From contig JAVHVE010000031.1 in assembly GCA_032160705.1 (NCBI GenBank), positions 17,952 to 81,951 on the forward strand: a stretch of 64,000 nucleotides of DNA, in the 5' to 3' direction. Positions 1-8,639 of this stretch are shown one piece after another; position 1 is the first letter of the stretch; the number at the start of each line of letters is the position of its first letter. The position numbers were made by a program, and so were the translations under genes. Origin of the DNA: QHXM01 sp032160705 (GTDB taxonomy: Bacteria > Acidobacteriota > Blastocatellia > Pyrinomonadales > Pyrinomonadaceae). Below the pieces are notes generated by a model. That model was not told where the DNA came from. It made no database searches and saw nothing but the letters and a program-made list of their open reading frames with translations.

Positions 1-129
1 CATCGTCAGATATCCTTCTTCCGTGAGCGTGATGCCTTCGGCGGCGAGCACTTCCTGGTAGGCTTTCATGTGCAACGGCTCGTCGTCGATGATGACGCCG
101 TTGAAGTCAAAAAAGATGGCATGAATCAT
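1..129 (-). CDS. HAD-superfamily hydrolase, beta-phosphoglucomutase-like (N-terminal fragment)
   Basis: Only the first 43 codons are inside the window; the gene continues past the left edge. The start codon is CAT at 127-129 read on the minus strand. The N-terminus reads IHAIFFDFNGVIIDDEPLH, which is HAD motif I. The first Asp (nucleophile) is present but the second acidic position is Asn (DFNG, not DxDG). The following DDEPLH matches the cap-insertion edge of the beta-phosphoglucomutase/CbbY group of phosphatases and mutases. The substrate cannot be inferred from this fragment. Confidence 0.75.
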   Translation of the reverse strand, partial: MIHAIFFDFNGVIIDDEPLHMKAYQEVLAAEGITLTEEGYLTM

Positions 130-236
130 GAAGCGGTATCTTAAGCTCGAATCAATTTCAGCGTTTGCGTTGGAACGGATTCTGGATTGTAAACGCGCTC
201 CCGCCTCGCAGCAAATGAAGACGGCTGAATAATAGC

Positions 237-280
237 GGCTGAGGTCGAGAGTAGTGCGCGCACTACACACGACCTCAGCC
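237..280. terminator. GC-rich hairpin, terminator-like
   Basis: An 11-bp perfect stem, GGCTGAGGTCG (237-247) against CGACCTCAGCC (270-280), encloses a second palindrome GTAGTG..CACTAC. It lies just past the stop of the minus-strand gene ending at 294. No clear U-tract follows on either strand, so intrinsic termination is possible but not certain. Confidence 0.4.
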
Positions 281-293
281 CAATCTACCTTTG

Positions 294-698
294 CTAACTT
301 GCAGCCGGACGCTTAGCGGAAGTCTTCCCTTTTCCTGATGCCTTTGCGCCACTTTTGCTGGATCGCGGGGGCTCCGGGTTGGTCAAGAACGTAATCTGTA
401 TGTTGTAAAACTCGAAGCTAGGGATAGTGATTGGGGTCAACCCTGTCATCCCGGGGAAATCAATCCGGGCACCGGTAATTTCGGTGGCCTTATTTGTTTT
501 GGCCTTGAACTTTCCATGACCCGGTCCGCCTTCTGGCTCAAACCCAACCTCGATGAGATTCCTGGCTGGCCTTCTGATTTTCGGAAAAGCGACGCCGCCA
601 CCTCCACCGCTGACGACGATGGGAGGATCGTTGGCGACCGCCGCGGCTAACTTCCGGGAGGATCCTTTTTTAGAGCCTGCTTTCTTTTTTGTGGCCAT
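294..698 (-). CDS. hypothetical basic-tailed small protein
   Basis: 134 residues with a Lys/Ser/Ala-rich start (MATKKKAGSKKGSSRK) and a similar basic tail (GAKASGKGKTSAKRP) around a central folded-looking stretch of about residues 35-110 containing a Gly run and FPGMTGLTPITIPSFEFYN. No signal peptide or membrane segment. The basic ends recall histone-like or nucleic-acid-binding tails, but no family is recognised. It lies 33 bp downstream of the kinase gene stop on the same strand, so it could be co-transcribed with that gene. A plausible ribosome site (GGAGAAAACAAG) precedes the ATG. Confidence 0.6.
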   Translation of the reverse strand: MATKKKAGSKKGSSRKLAAAVANDPPIVVSGGGGGVAFPKIRRPARNLIEVGFEPEGGPGHGKFKAKTNKATEITGARIDFPGMTGLTPITIPSFEFYNIQITFLTNPEPPRSSKSGAKASGKGKTSAKRPAAS

Positions 699-731
699 CT
701 TGTTTTCTCCTTCTCTGAGCTTATTTGGGGC

Positions 732-3700
732 TTATTCTTTTAATGCCAGCATTTCATCCAGTTGCTTGCGAGAGTATTGCACATCCGGCCTCTTCAGATA
801 ATTATTAAAAGCTTCGTCTCCCCACTTCTGTTTAATATCAAGGAGCACTGTGGCGGCGCGCGCTCCGTATTCCTGCGCCTTCGCTCGGTCGCCCGCGCTC
901 CGGCTCGCCGTCGCTGCGACGAGCCATGCGCGCCACTCGGAATCTTGCTGCCCTGTGCGCGCGAAACTCTCTTGCGCCCGCAGCGCAGTTTCAAGCGCGC
1001 CCTGTGTCTCGCCTGTCTCAAGCAGCACCTGGGCGAGCGCCAGTTGAGCGCCGGAGAGCAATCGTGGGTCACTCTCGCGCGTGGCGGCGTCAACCGCTTC
1101 ATCACACAACTGCTTGCCTTCGGGCTTTGCGCCGGAAAGCGCGCTCGCCAACCCCAGCGTATATTTCGCTTCGATGCTGACGCCCTGCTGATTCCCCGCC
1201 AAATCGAGGGCTTGTTTTGCTCTGGCGCGCGCTTCCTTAAAGTTACGCTCGCTTAAAGCCATTCGGGCGTAGCTCAGATGGATGATGGGCAACTGAGCTT
1301 TGTAGCTGCTCTCAGGGCGGCTGGCCGCATTAAAAGCCTGTTCGAGCGCGGCTCGCGCCGCTTGATAATCGCCCAACTGCCAGAGCACACCGCCGCGATT
1401 AACCAGGTCGTATTCGAGATTGAATTTGGCGTTGAGCGATTGATTGATTTTATAGCTCTCATCAAAATTGCGTAGCGCTTCTGGATATTGCTCGCGAAAG
1501 ACGAGCGTGGTGGCGATGCTGCTGTACGCGGCGGCGGCCTGTGATTGGTCGCCCACCTGCTGGCTGAGTTGCAACTGCTGTTGGAATGCTCCGAGCGCAG
1601 TGTCGTAGTCGCCCTTGAGCCGCAGCGCGCGTCCGAGCACGATGAGCGCTTGCGAAGTTTCCTTGCGCCAGCCTCCCTGTTGAAAAATAGCCAGCGCGGA
1701 TGAGGCGTACTTGGTCGCTCCATCGGCGTCACCCTGCTGGTAGCGCAAGCTGCCGAGCATGACGAGCGCCCGCGCTTCGTTGAAATGCACTTTGAATCTT
1801 TGCGACAACTCCAAAGACTGCTTGAAATATTTTTCCGCCTCAGCGTAATCCCCACTGACGAAGTAAGTATTGCCCAGATCAACGAGGGCGCGCGCCGTCA
1901 GGTTTTCCATCTCGTTGGCCTGCGCCTCGTCCGCCGCCTGGCGCGCGTACTGCTGCGCTTGCGGCATGTCGCCCTCAGCGTAAGAGACGTAGCTGAGCTG
2001 AAGCAGCGTTCTAATCTCCTGATACTTATTGTTGGTGGTTCGAGCGAGGTCGAGCGAGCGTTGATATTGCGCGCGCGCTTCCTTCATCTTCCCTACTTGC
2101 AGGAGGAGAGTGCCGCGTTGATAAAAAATTTCCGCGACGCCTTCGTAGTTGCTCAAGGCCTGGTAGAGAGCTTCGGCCTTATCGAAAGCCGCGCTCGCGT
2201 TCGGCTGATCCTGCTTTCGTCCATACAGGACGCCGACTCTCAGGAAAGCCGTCGCATATTGAGGGTCGCGCCTGGCCGCTTCCGCGTAACTCTCGATAGC
2301 TTTGTCCACTTCCTCATTCTTTTCAAAGGCTCGCCCCAGATCAACGTAAGCGTAAGGCTTCTCCTGGTCAGTGGATTGTCGCACAACCTCCTGGTAACTC
2401 ATGACGGCGGATTTGAAATCTCTTGAGACTGTGGCCGTGATCGCCTGCAAGTAGAGCGCATCGCGTTGCGGGAGCACAGAGCGGTCAGGGACAAGGTAAG
2501 AGACTCGCAGCAGTTCGTCCTTGGCCTTGTCCGCGTAATCAAGCTCGCCCCACGCTTCGGCGAGACGCGCGTGCGCCAGCGCAAACTTTTCGTCTGCCTT
2601 GATGGCCAGATCAAATGCCTTGCTCGCCTTAAAGTATGTGCCGTCGCGCAAAGCGTTAGTGCCCGCCTCGTACCAGTGCTCGGCCTCTGCCGATGGCTTG
2701 TGGGCTGTCGGCTTCAGCGCGTAAACGATGCCCCAGATGGCGAGCCCGACGGCGAGAAGAACGAGCAGGAAGATGCCGATTGGCAGGCGCGGTCGTTGAA
2801 AGATGTCCGAGAAGGTGGCGAGCGCGCTGACACGCGAAGTGCCGTGCGCCCTGGCGACCTGCGTGGCCGGAGCGTGTCCCAACTCTTTCAAAGAATCGCG
2901 CACAGCCTCCAGGTCTGCGATCAATTCGGCAGCGGATTGATAGCGCATTTCCGGCTTCTTAGCCAGTGCCTTGAGCGTGATGCGCTCCAGTTCCGGCGGG
3001 ATCTTCGAGTTGATTTCGGAAGGCGGTTTCGGATCGCCGAGCATCACCTGAGCGGCGATTTCGACAACGGTCGCGCCGGAAAAGGCGGGCCTCCCCGTGA
3101 GGCATTCATAGAGCACAGCGCCGAGCGCGAAGATGTCGCTGCGCGCATCAACGGGCGCGCCTCTGGCCTGTTCAGGCGAGAGATAGAGCGGTGTGCCGAC
3201 GACCATCCCGCTCTGCGTATGCGCGGCCAGCAGTGTCCGCGCATCTTTATCCACGTCCTGCGAACGTTCTTCTGCCAGATGCTTGACGAGGCCGAAGTCG
3301 AGCACCTTGACTTGCGCGCGCTCGTTGATAATCACGTTCGAGGGCTTCACGTCACGATGCACGATGCCGTGACGATGAGCTTCACCCAGAGCTTCCGCCA
3401 CATCACGGACGATTTCGGCGGCGCGCGCAAGCGTCAGCTTGCCATTGATGAGCAGGTGGCTCAGCGTCTCGCCTTCGACCAATTCCATGACGATGAAGGG
3501 CTGGCCATCTACTGTTTCACCGTAATCATAAAGCGTGGCAATGTGCGGGTGGTTGAGACCTGAGACGGCGCGCGCTTCTCTGAGGAAACGCGCGCGGTAG
3601 CGACGCTCGTCTGCCGCCGCGCCGTGTGGAAACTTGATAGCGACGCGCCTTCCCAGGTGCGTGTCTTCAGCAGCATAGACCGAGCCCATTCCACCTTCGC

Positions 3701-3746
3701 CGAGTTTTTCAACTATGCGGTAATGGGAGACTGTCTGCCCGATCAT
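732..3746 (-). CDS. PknB-type Ser/Thr protein kinase with TPR sensor half
   Basis: 1004 residues. Residues 8-290 form a complete Hanks-type kinase: glycine loop GEGGMG, Lys in VAIK, catalytic loop HRDVKPSN, DFG, the activation-segment motif GTPLYLSPEQ, and a C-lobe ending in YQSAAELIADLE. One membrane helix follows (about 320-345, IGIFLLVLLAVGLAIWGIVY). Residues 360-1000 are tandem TPR-like repeats, rich in Ala, Gln and Tyr. The kinase is therefore cytoplasmic with a TPR half expected on the far side of the membrane. This layout is common in Acidobacteriota. No anti-sigma or regulator partner is adjacent, so the substrate is unknown. Confidence 0.95.
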   Translation of the reverse strand: MIGQTVSHYRIVEKLGEGGMGSVYAAEDTHLGRRVAIKFPHGAAADERRYRARFLREARAVSGLNHPHIATLYDYGETVDGQPFIVMELVEGETLSHLLINGKLTLARAAEIVRDVAEALGEAHRHGIVHRDVKPSNVIINERAQVKVLDFGLVKHLAEERSQDVDKDARTLLAAHTQSGMVVGTPLYLSPEQARGAPVDARSDIFALGAVLYECLTGRPAFSGATVVEIAAQVMLGDPKPPSEINSKIPPELERITLKALAKKPEMRYQSAAELIADLEAVRDSLKELGHAPATQVARAHGTSRVSALATFSDIFQRPRLPIGIFLLVLLAVGLAIWGIVYALKPTAHKPSAEAEHWYEAGTNALRDGTYFKASKAFDLAIKADEKFALAHARLAEAWGELDYADKAKDELLRVSYLVPDRSVLPQRDALYLQAITATVSRDFKSAVMSYQEVVRQSTDQEKPYAYVDLGRAFEKNEEVDKAIESYAEAARRDPQYATAFLRVGVLYGRKQDQPNASAAFDKAEALYQALSNYEGVAEIFYQRGTLLLQVGKMKEARAQYQRSLDLARTTNNKYQEIRTLLQLSYVSYAEGDMPQAQQYARQAADEAQANEMENLTARALVDLGNTYFVSGDYAEAEKYFKQSLELSQRFKVHFNEARALVMLGSLRYQQGDADGATKYASSALAIFQQGGWRKETSQALIVLGRALRLKGDYDTALGAFQQQLQLSQQVGDQSQAAAAYSSIATTLVFREQYPEALRNFDESYKINQSLNAKFNLEYDLVNRGGVLWQLGDYQAARAALEQAFNAASRPESSYKAQLPIIHLSYARMALSERNFKEARARAKQALDLAGNQQGVSIEAKYTLGLASALSGAKPEGKQLCDEAVDAATRESDPRLLSGAQLALAQVLLETGETQGALETALRAQESFARTGQQDSEWRAWLVAATASRSAGDRAKAQEYGARAATVLLDIKQKWGDEAFNNYLKRPDVQYSRKQLDEMLALKE

Positions 3747-3892
3747 GGTTTACCTGAATTCCCGTTGGTCTCAGAAGAAAAATCGGCGATGGAAATAGCG
3801 CGGGTGACAGTCGCCGCCGCGCGGGTTTGACTTCTGGGCGACAGGCGCGAGCGTCTGGTTGGGTTTCTCTCTCAAGCTCTTACTGGCTGGGC

Positions 3893-3922
3893 ATACTACG
3901 CGAAACTTGCGCCCCATTTCAA
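3893..3922 (-). promoter_or_regulatory. possible sigma-70 promoter of the kinase gene
   Basis: Read on the minus strand, TTGAAA (3917-3922) and TAGTAT (3893-3898) are 18 bp apart, about 140 bp before the kinase start at 3746. The match is moderate (five of six and four of six bases). Confidence 0.35.
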
Positions 3923-3947
3923 TAAAAATAAGCTTTCGGCTTGAAGG

Positions 3948-4871
3948 CTACGGGGCAGACTCTTTCATCGCGTCCACGTCGCCTTGCTGCCGTATCTCTC
4001 CGCCATTAATCTTTTCGATGATCTGTCGGTTCTGCTTTTCAAAGAGAATCGGCAGGCGTTCACTTTCAAGTACGTCGAGGCGGCGCAGGATTTCGGCGAG
4101 CGACAATTCGTTCTTCAGATTCACCTGATAATCGAGGTCTGCGCGGAGGCGATCTTTTTCGCCCTGCCGGTTCTGCGACATCATGATGATCGGCGCTTGC
4201 ACGCCTGCGAGGACGCCGAGGATAAGGCCGAACAATTGATACGGGTAAGGATCAACTTCCCTTTCAGGTATCAGCCACGAGTTCGCCAGAATCCAGAAAA
4301 TGAGGACGACGGCCAGCATGCCGATAAATATCCAGCTTCCGCCGAAGCCTGCAATCCGGTTGGCCAGCCGGTCTCCCATCGTCAGACGCGCATCCTGTTC
4401 TTCGTTGACGTTACGCGAGACTCTCTGGCGGATCAGCTCATCCGTGCGCCTCAGCCTGTGCGTAATCGCGCTCAGCATCTTCAACGCGACATCTGGATTG
4501 CCGCGCACGAATTTCAGAAAATTCTCGCGCGAGAGAATGGCAAAACGCGCCGTCTCGATAACGGTGGCGTCTGCCGAGCGCGGCTTGCCGTCGAGCAGCG
4601 CCATCTCGCCGAAGAAATCGCCGCCCGCCAATTCCGCCAGCGTAATGTCGCTTCCATCTGCGTCAAGCACGCTGATCCGCACGCGCCCGTTCTCAATCAA
4701 GTACATGGAATCGCCCGAATCGCCTGAATGAAAGAGCGAGGTGTCGCCCGGCACATCCCTTATCACCAATAGATCGCGCAACTCACTTGCCGCCGAATCG
4801 TCAAGCGACGCGAAGAGCGGGACAGAACGCAACTCCTCAAGCGTTATCACGCCGGAAACACTCATCGACAT
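3948..4871 (-). CDS. cyclic-nucleotide-binding domain fused to DUF1003 membrane domain
   Basis: 307 residues. Residues 9-125 form a CRP-type cNMP-binding beta roll: GDTSLFHSGDSGDSMYLIENGRV, then FFGEMALLDGKPRSADATV, which has the phosphate-binding-cassette shape including Glu and Arg. Residues 150-300 match DUF1003: GDRLANRIAGFGGSWIF, two hydrophobic helices, then APIIMMSQNRQ and a charged coiled coil. DUF1003 proteins are inner-membrane proteins of unknown function. The fusion suggests a membrane protein gated by cAMP or cGMP. A nucleotidyl cyclase is encoded 3 kb away (6644-8491). No helix-turn-helix is present, so it is not a transcription factor. The start could be Met1 or Met3. Confidence 0.85.
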   Translation of the reverse strand: MSMSVSGVITLEELRSVPLFASLDDSAASELRDLLVIRDVPGDTSLFHSGDSGDSMYLIENGRVRISVLDADGSDITLAELAGGDFFGEMALLDGKPRSADATVIETARFAILSRENFLKFVRGNPDVALKMLSAITHRLRRTDELIRQRVSRNVNEEQDARLTMGDRLANRIAGFGGSWIFIGMLAVVLIFWILANSWLIPEREVDPYPYQLFGLILGVLAGVQAPIIMMSQNRQGEKDRLRADLDYQVNLKNELSLAEILRRLDVLESERLPILFEKQNRQIIEKINGGEIRQQGDVDAMKESAP

Positions 4872-4891
4872 AAACTCACCTCAAAGGAAGA

Positions 4892-5019
4892 GATGAAAAG
4901 CAGGAGACAGAATTCAGGAGTCAGAAGTCAGAAGTCAGAATGATAAGGCGGCGACCGCTTCAACAGATTTTCTTTTCTTCTGACTTCTATATTCTGTCTC
5001 CTGTCTCCTGCTTTTCATC
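4892..5019. repeat. heptad hairpin element, CAGGAGA-word family
   Basis: Outer arms are a 19-bp perfect inverted pair, GATGAAAAGCAGGAGACAG (4892-4910) and its complement (5001-5019). Inside, each arm is a run of degenerate 7-bp words (CAGGAGT, CAGAAGT). The inner core reads AAGGCGGCGACCGCTTCAACAG, followed by a T-rich stretch. The right arm includes the stop codon of the ABC ATPase gene. Confidence 0.85.
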
Positions 5020-5695
5020 CCTTCTTTATCTCTCCGTCTTTCATCAGAATGATGCGGTCGGCAAAGTGCGCTGCGAGTTCCTTGTCATGCGTCACCATCA
5101 GCACGGTGAGTTGGTCGCGCTCGACCATCTCGCGCAGCAGGCTGAGCAGTTCTTCCGAGCGTGTTGAATCAAGATTCCCGGTCGGCTCATCCGCCAGCAG
5201 AACGCGCGGGCGGTTGGAAAGGGCGCGGGCGATGGCGACGCGCTGCTGCTCTCCGCCTGACAATTCCGATGGCCTGTGCGTCGCGCGCTCCTTGAGGCCG
5301 ACGCGCTCAAGCAATTCAGCCGCGCGCTTTTTTCTCTCAGAAAATTTCAGTCCGCCGAAGGCGAGCGCGAGATTGATGTTCTCGGCGGCGCTCATCGTCG
5401 AGATCAAATTGAAATTTTGAAAGATCATCCCGACCGAATGGCGACGATAACGCGCCATCTGCTTCTTCGTGAAAGGAGCGAGCGATTCATTTTCAAAGAG
5501 CACCTCGCCGCTCGTCGGGCGGTCGAGGCCGCCGAGCATGTTCAGCAGCGTGGACTTTCCTGAGCCCGAAGTTCCCTGAATCGCCACAAACTCACCCTCG
5601 CGGACGGTGAGCGAAACGCCGTTCAGCGCCGCCACCTTCGTGCTGCCCATCTGGTAGATTTTTGAAACTCCGCGAGCTTCTAAAAGTGCCGTCAT
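5015..5695 (-). CDS. ABC transporter ATP-binding protein (LolD/MacB type)
   Basis: 226 residues from the ATG at 5693-5695, preferred over an upstream Met because MTALLEARGVSKIYQMG aligns with the normal LolD/MacB start. Walker A GTSGSGKS, Q-loop IFQNFNL, signature LSGGEQQRVAIARAL, Walker B VLLADEPTGNLD and H-loop MVTHD are all intact. The family drives lipoprotein release or MacB-type efflux with FtsX-like permeases, but no permease gene is beside it, so it is an orphan ATPase here. Its last codons and stop lie inside the heptad hairpin element 4892-5019. Confidence 0.92.
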   Translation of the reverse strand: MTALLEARGVSKIYQMGSTKVAALNGVSLTVREGEFVAIQGTSGSGKSTLLNMLGGLDRPTSGEVLFENESLAPFTKKQMARYRRHSVGMIFQNFNLISTMSAAENINLALAFGGLKFSERKKRAAELLERVGLKERATHRPSELSGGEQQRVAIARALSNRPRVLLADEPTGNLDSTRSEELLSLLREMVERDQLTVLMVTHDKELAAHFADRIILMKDGEIKKG

Positions 5696-5958
5696 CGCAA
5701 ACGCACGCTCCAATTCGGTCACAGCATATCCCAAAGTTACCACAGAGACCGAAGAGGCAACAGAATAGTTATTAACAACTCAATTCAGTAATCAATCTTA
5801 TCCCCGGAGGGGATGAACATTTTTCTCTATACACCAAGGGGACGATGCCCATATAATGGCCGCCCATACAGCCAGGCATTTAAAGTTAGCTTGTTACATT
5901 TTTCTAAAGTCTTGGGGCTTCATCAATCAGCTCTTGAGACAGAAAGGATTTCTCCAAA

Positions 5959-6609
5959 ATGTCACAGCAATACCCGCCGGGAGGTGGGCCTCCGCCGGGG
6001 CAACCTCCGTACGGCCAGCCACCGCAGCAGTACGGACAACCACAACCGCAACAGCCTTACGGGCAGCCGCCGCAGCCATATGGGCAGCAACAGCCGCCCT
6101 ATGGGCAACCGCCGCAGCAGTACGGACAGCAGCAACCGTATCAGGGATACGCGCCTGCGCCAGTGCCCGCGCCTGTGGTCGAAGCTGACGGCTACGAGCG
6201 AACCCTGAGCCTGCTGGTTTACTTCTGGGTCATCTGGACGGGGATTGCGACCGGGGCAAACCTGCTCGAATTTCGCAATGTAGGCGTCTTCGATTTCGCA
6301 GTCAATCTGGCCGCGCTGGCCGTCTTGCTCTTACCTCTGGTCGTGTCGTCGGTTGCGCGCAACAGTCCACTTGTCAGCTTTCACGCCAAGCAGGCGCTGC
6401 TGTTAGGTATCTTTTACCTCATCGCTCGATTCGTCGTTGGATTGTTGTTCCTGATTCCCGATGCCAATGTGCAAAAGATTCTGGTCAACGACATCTTGAT
6501 CGGAGTGGTTCATCTGCTGTTTGTCTGGTTAGCGCTCATGGCAGGAGTTAGAGCGTTCTTCAATCGTGAGCTTTATCGCGCGCCGCTGGTCGGAGGCATG
6601 GTGAAATAG
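5959..6609 (+). CDS. Pro/Gln/Tyr-rich membrane protein, DUF4870-like
   Basis: 216 residues. Residues 1-70 are a low-complexity PPYGQPPQQYGQ repeat. Residues 80-205 hold about four hydrophobic helices with SFHAKQALLLGIFYLIARF between them, resembling the DUF4870 pattern (a conserved H-A-x-Q-A on a loop before a helix). Likely an inner-membrane protein with a long disordered cytoplasmic tail; function unknown. AGAAAGGA lies 11 bp before the ATG, and TATAAT at 5852-5857 is a possible -10 box without a good -35. The gene is flanked by minus-strand genes on both sides, so it is its own unit. Confidence 0.8.
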   Translation: MSQQYPPGGGPPPGQPPYGQPPQQYGQPQPQQPYGQPPQPYGQQQPPYGQPPQQYGQQQPYQGYAPAPVPAPVVEADGYERTLSLLVYFWVIWTGIATGANLLEFRNVGVFDFAVNLAALAVLLLPLVVSSVARNSPLVSFHAKQALLLGIFYLIARFVVGLLFLIPDANVQKILVNDILIGVVHLLFVWLALMAGVRAFFNRELYRAPLVGGMVK

Positions 6610-6643
6610 ACTTTAACCGTCATACACGGCATGCCGTTTCCCG

Positions 6644-8491
6644 CTAGATGTTTGAGCTAATGGCGCGCTCGCCCTCTGCCACACAGGTCGCAGGGCGAAC
6701 GCGCCATAACTCAAATTGCTCCTCGTCAAAGCCCTTCAACATCACCTCAAACCGGCTGGCGACCAATTCGGCTTCCGCGCCATAGAGCATTTCTGCGACC
6801 TCCGGGTCGGCGTGAACCGCTGAAGAGATGACCACGTCGCCGCCGGAAGACAAGCCCTCAAGACGCGCCGCCATGTTCACCGTGCAACCGAAATAATCGA
6901 GTCGCCCGTTGAGCGTGACCGCGATGCACGGCCCTGTATGAATCCCGACTTTGAGCAGGAGCGGGCGCTTTCCTTCGGGCGGCGACGCGAGCACTTGCTG
7001 CGCCGTCAGAAACGCGCGCAACGCCCCGGCGGGTCTACGAAAGACGGCCATCACGGCATCCCCGATTGTCTTGACCATCGCTCCGTCTTCTTCGCTGATG
7101 GCCTCGCGCAACACGTCGAAGTGGTTCATCACACAGCCGAAGGCGGGCGCATCGCCGATCTCCCTGTAAAGCTGTGTCGAGCCGCGCAGGTCTGTGAAGA
7201 GGACGGTCAACGTGCCGACAGAGATTTGCTCTCCCGGACGCAGCGCCTCGTTGGCGAAGAGGTCGCGGAAGACTTGCAGCGCCGTCACCTCTGCGGCGGT
7301 CGCCGCCTGATCGCTCCAGGCCATGCGCTCCATGACAAAGAGTTGATCTTTGCCAGTTGCATTCTCAAAGAGCAGCTTCGGCGTCACGCCCAAGCACAAC
7401 TCTTTGTCAGGCCAGCCTTCGTCACAGGCTCTGAGCGTCGCTTCGGCTGAACCTTCGGCGGATGCCTGCAAGTATTGTCCGCCCGCCAACTCGGAGCTGC
7501 GAAGCCTGTAGCGTCCAGCATCCAGAGGCAGGCTGATCTCGCGTTTTGCTCCGGGAGCGAGCGATTGCTGGATGATAATGTGGGGCGTCACCTGCGGCCC
7601 GCCGACGCAGAATTGCAGCCCCTCGACCGCGCGCACAGACGGATTCGGGCGAAAGGTCAATTCCACCGCACGATCAAAGTTGACTGTAAAATCCACACCG
7701 CAAGTTTCGCAGTAGACTTCAGACTGAATGCCTGTCAGCGAACGACTCGTCTCGGCTGACCCGCGACAGTGCGGGCAGATCATCTCCCACTGCAAATCCA
7801 GGAGACCAACACGCGTCGCCCACAGGCAGACTTCCAATACGTCGCGGCGCGGTGTATTCCAGTAATCGGCCAGAGCATGCGAGCGGATTCGCGCCAGAGT
7901 CAGGTCGTCGGCCTGCTCGACCATCTCTGCGAGCCGTTTGACGATTTCAGGTTTAGCGCCCTGTGTGATGAGACGTTCACTTAAAACCCTGAGCCGCGCC
8001 TCGCCGCCCTGCGCGAACTTTGCGGGTGCCGATTGATAGAGTGGAGGCTTACCATTCTTGATCTCCTGATCGTAGCGGCGGAAGATTTCGCCGAAGCTGC
8101 GTTTCGAGAGGATGCCGACCTGGATGGGAATGGCGGCGAGGCCGAGAAGATTTCGCGGCTGTGCCCAGACTTGATAGACAAGCTTTGTTCCGCCTTCAGG
8201 CCGCTCCTTGAGTTCGGCCTCCACGCGCATCTCGCTCACGGGGCCTTTTGAATAGCGGCGGACGACCCCGAAGCGATAGGGGCGAATCCACTCGAAAGGC
8301 TGCTCTTCCCATTCGACGGGGATGCCGAACTTGGTCAGCCGCAACCGGCGCGCATTCCCCGCCAGGCCCAAAGCTTCAACTTCCGGCACGCCCGCATCAC
8401 GATTGAACCGATTAGTGTCCGCCACCAGCGGCCACAATTCTGCCGGGCTGGCCTTCAAATCATATTCCCAACGGTAATGGAATTCGCGCAT
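6644..8491 (-). CDS. class III adenylate/guanylate cyclase with N-terminal START-like and zinc-ribbon-like regions
   Basis: 615 residues from the ATG at 8489-8491; an in-frame upstream Met would only add residues translated from the heptad repeat. Residues 1-150 (MREFHYRWEYDLKASPAELW) look like a SRPBCC/START fold. Around 240-270 two CxxC pairs (CPHC, CETC) suggest a zinc ribbon. Residues 426-595 are the cyclase homology domain: VLFTDLRGST (first metal Asp), MVKTIGDAVMAVF (purine-binding Lys, second metal Asp), VGIHTGP, and DYFGCTVNMAARL (Asn/Arg transition-state residues). Lys plus Asp at the base-reading positions favours ATP. No membrane helix. A cNMP-binding membrane protein at 3948-4871 is a candidate receiver of the product. 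Confidence 0.92.
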   Translation of the reverse strand: MREFHYRWEYDLKASPAELWPLVADTNRFNRDAGVPEVEALGLAGNARRLRLTKFGIPVEWEEQPFEWIRPYRFGVVRRYSKGPVSEMRVEAELKERPEGGTKLVYQVWAQPRNLLGLAAIPIQVGILSKRSFGEIFRRYDQEIKNGKPPLYQSAPAKFAQGGEARLRVLSERLITQGAKPEIVKRLAEMVEQADDLTLARIRSHALADYWNTPRRDVLEVCLWATRVGLLDLQWEMICPHCRGSAETSRSLTGIQSEVYCETCGVDFTVNFDRAVELTFRPNPSVRAVEGLQFCVGGPQVTPHIIIQQSLAPGAKREISLPLDAGRYRLRSSELAGGQYLQASAEGSAEATLRACDEGWPDKELCLGVTPKLLFENATGKDQLFVMERMAWSDQAATAAEVTALQVFRDLFANEALRPGEQISVGTLTVLFTDLRGSTQLYREIGDAPAFGCVMNHFDVLREAISEEDGAMVKTIGDAVMAVFRRPAGALRAFLTAQQVLASPPEGKRPLLLKVGIHTGPCIAVTLNGRLDYFGCTVNMAARLEGLSSGGDVVISSAVHADPEVAEMLYGAEAELVASRFEVMLKGFDEEQFELWRVRPATCVAEGERAISSNI

Positions 8492-8496
8492 AACGG

Positions 8497-8637
8497 AAAG
8501 CAGGAGACAGAAGACAGAAGTCAGCGAAAGGCAGAACACAGGAGACAGAAGCCAGGAGTCAGAATAATAAGGCGGAGAACCACTATTACTGATTTTCTTT
8601 TCCTTCTGTCTCCTGACTTCTGTCTTCTGTCTCCTGC
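8497..8637. repeat. heptad hairpin element, CAGGAGA-word family
   Basis: Left arm of words CAGGAGA, CAGAAGA and CAGAAGT, core AAGGCGGAGAACCACTATTA, then the complementary arm ending TCTTCTGTCTCCTG. It fills the whole gap between nuoI and the cyclase gene. The left arm shows an extra internal repeat (CAGGAGACAGAAG occurs twice), so its arms are unequal. Confidence 0.85.
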
Positions 8638-8639
8638 GC

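Noticed and set aside
2466..3563. Plus-strand frame of 365 codons opposite the kinase gene
   Set aside because: Antisense of the catalytic domain with no motif; the kinase frame has full Hanks motifs.
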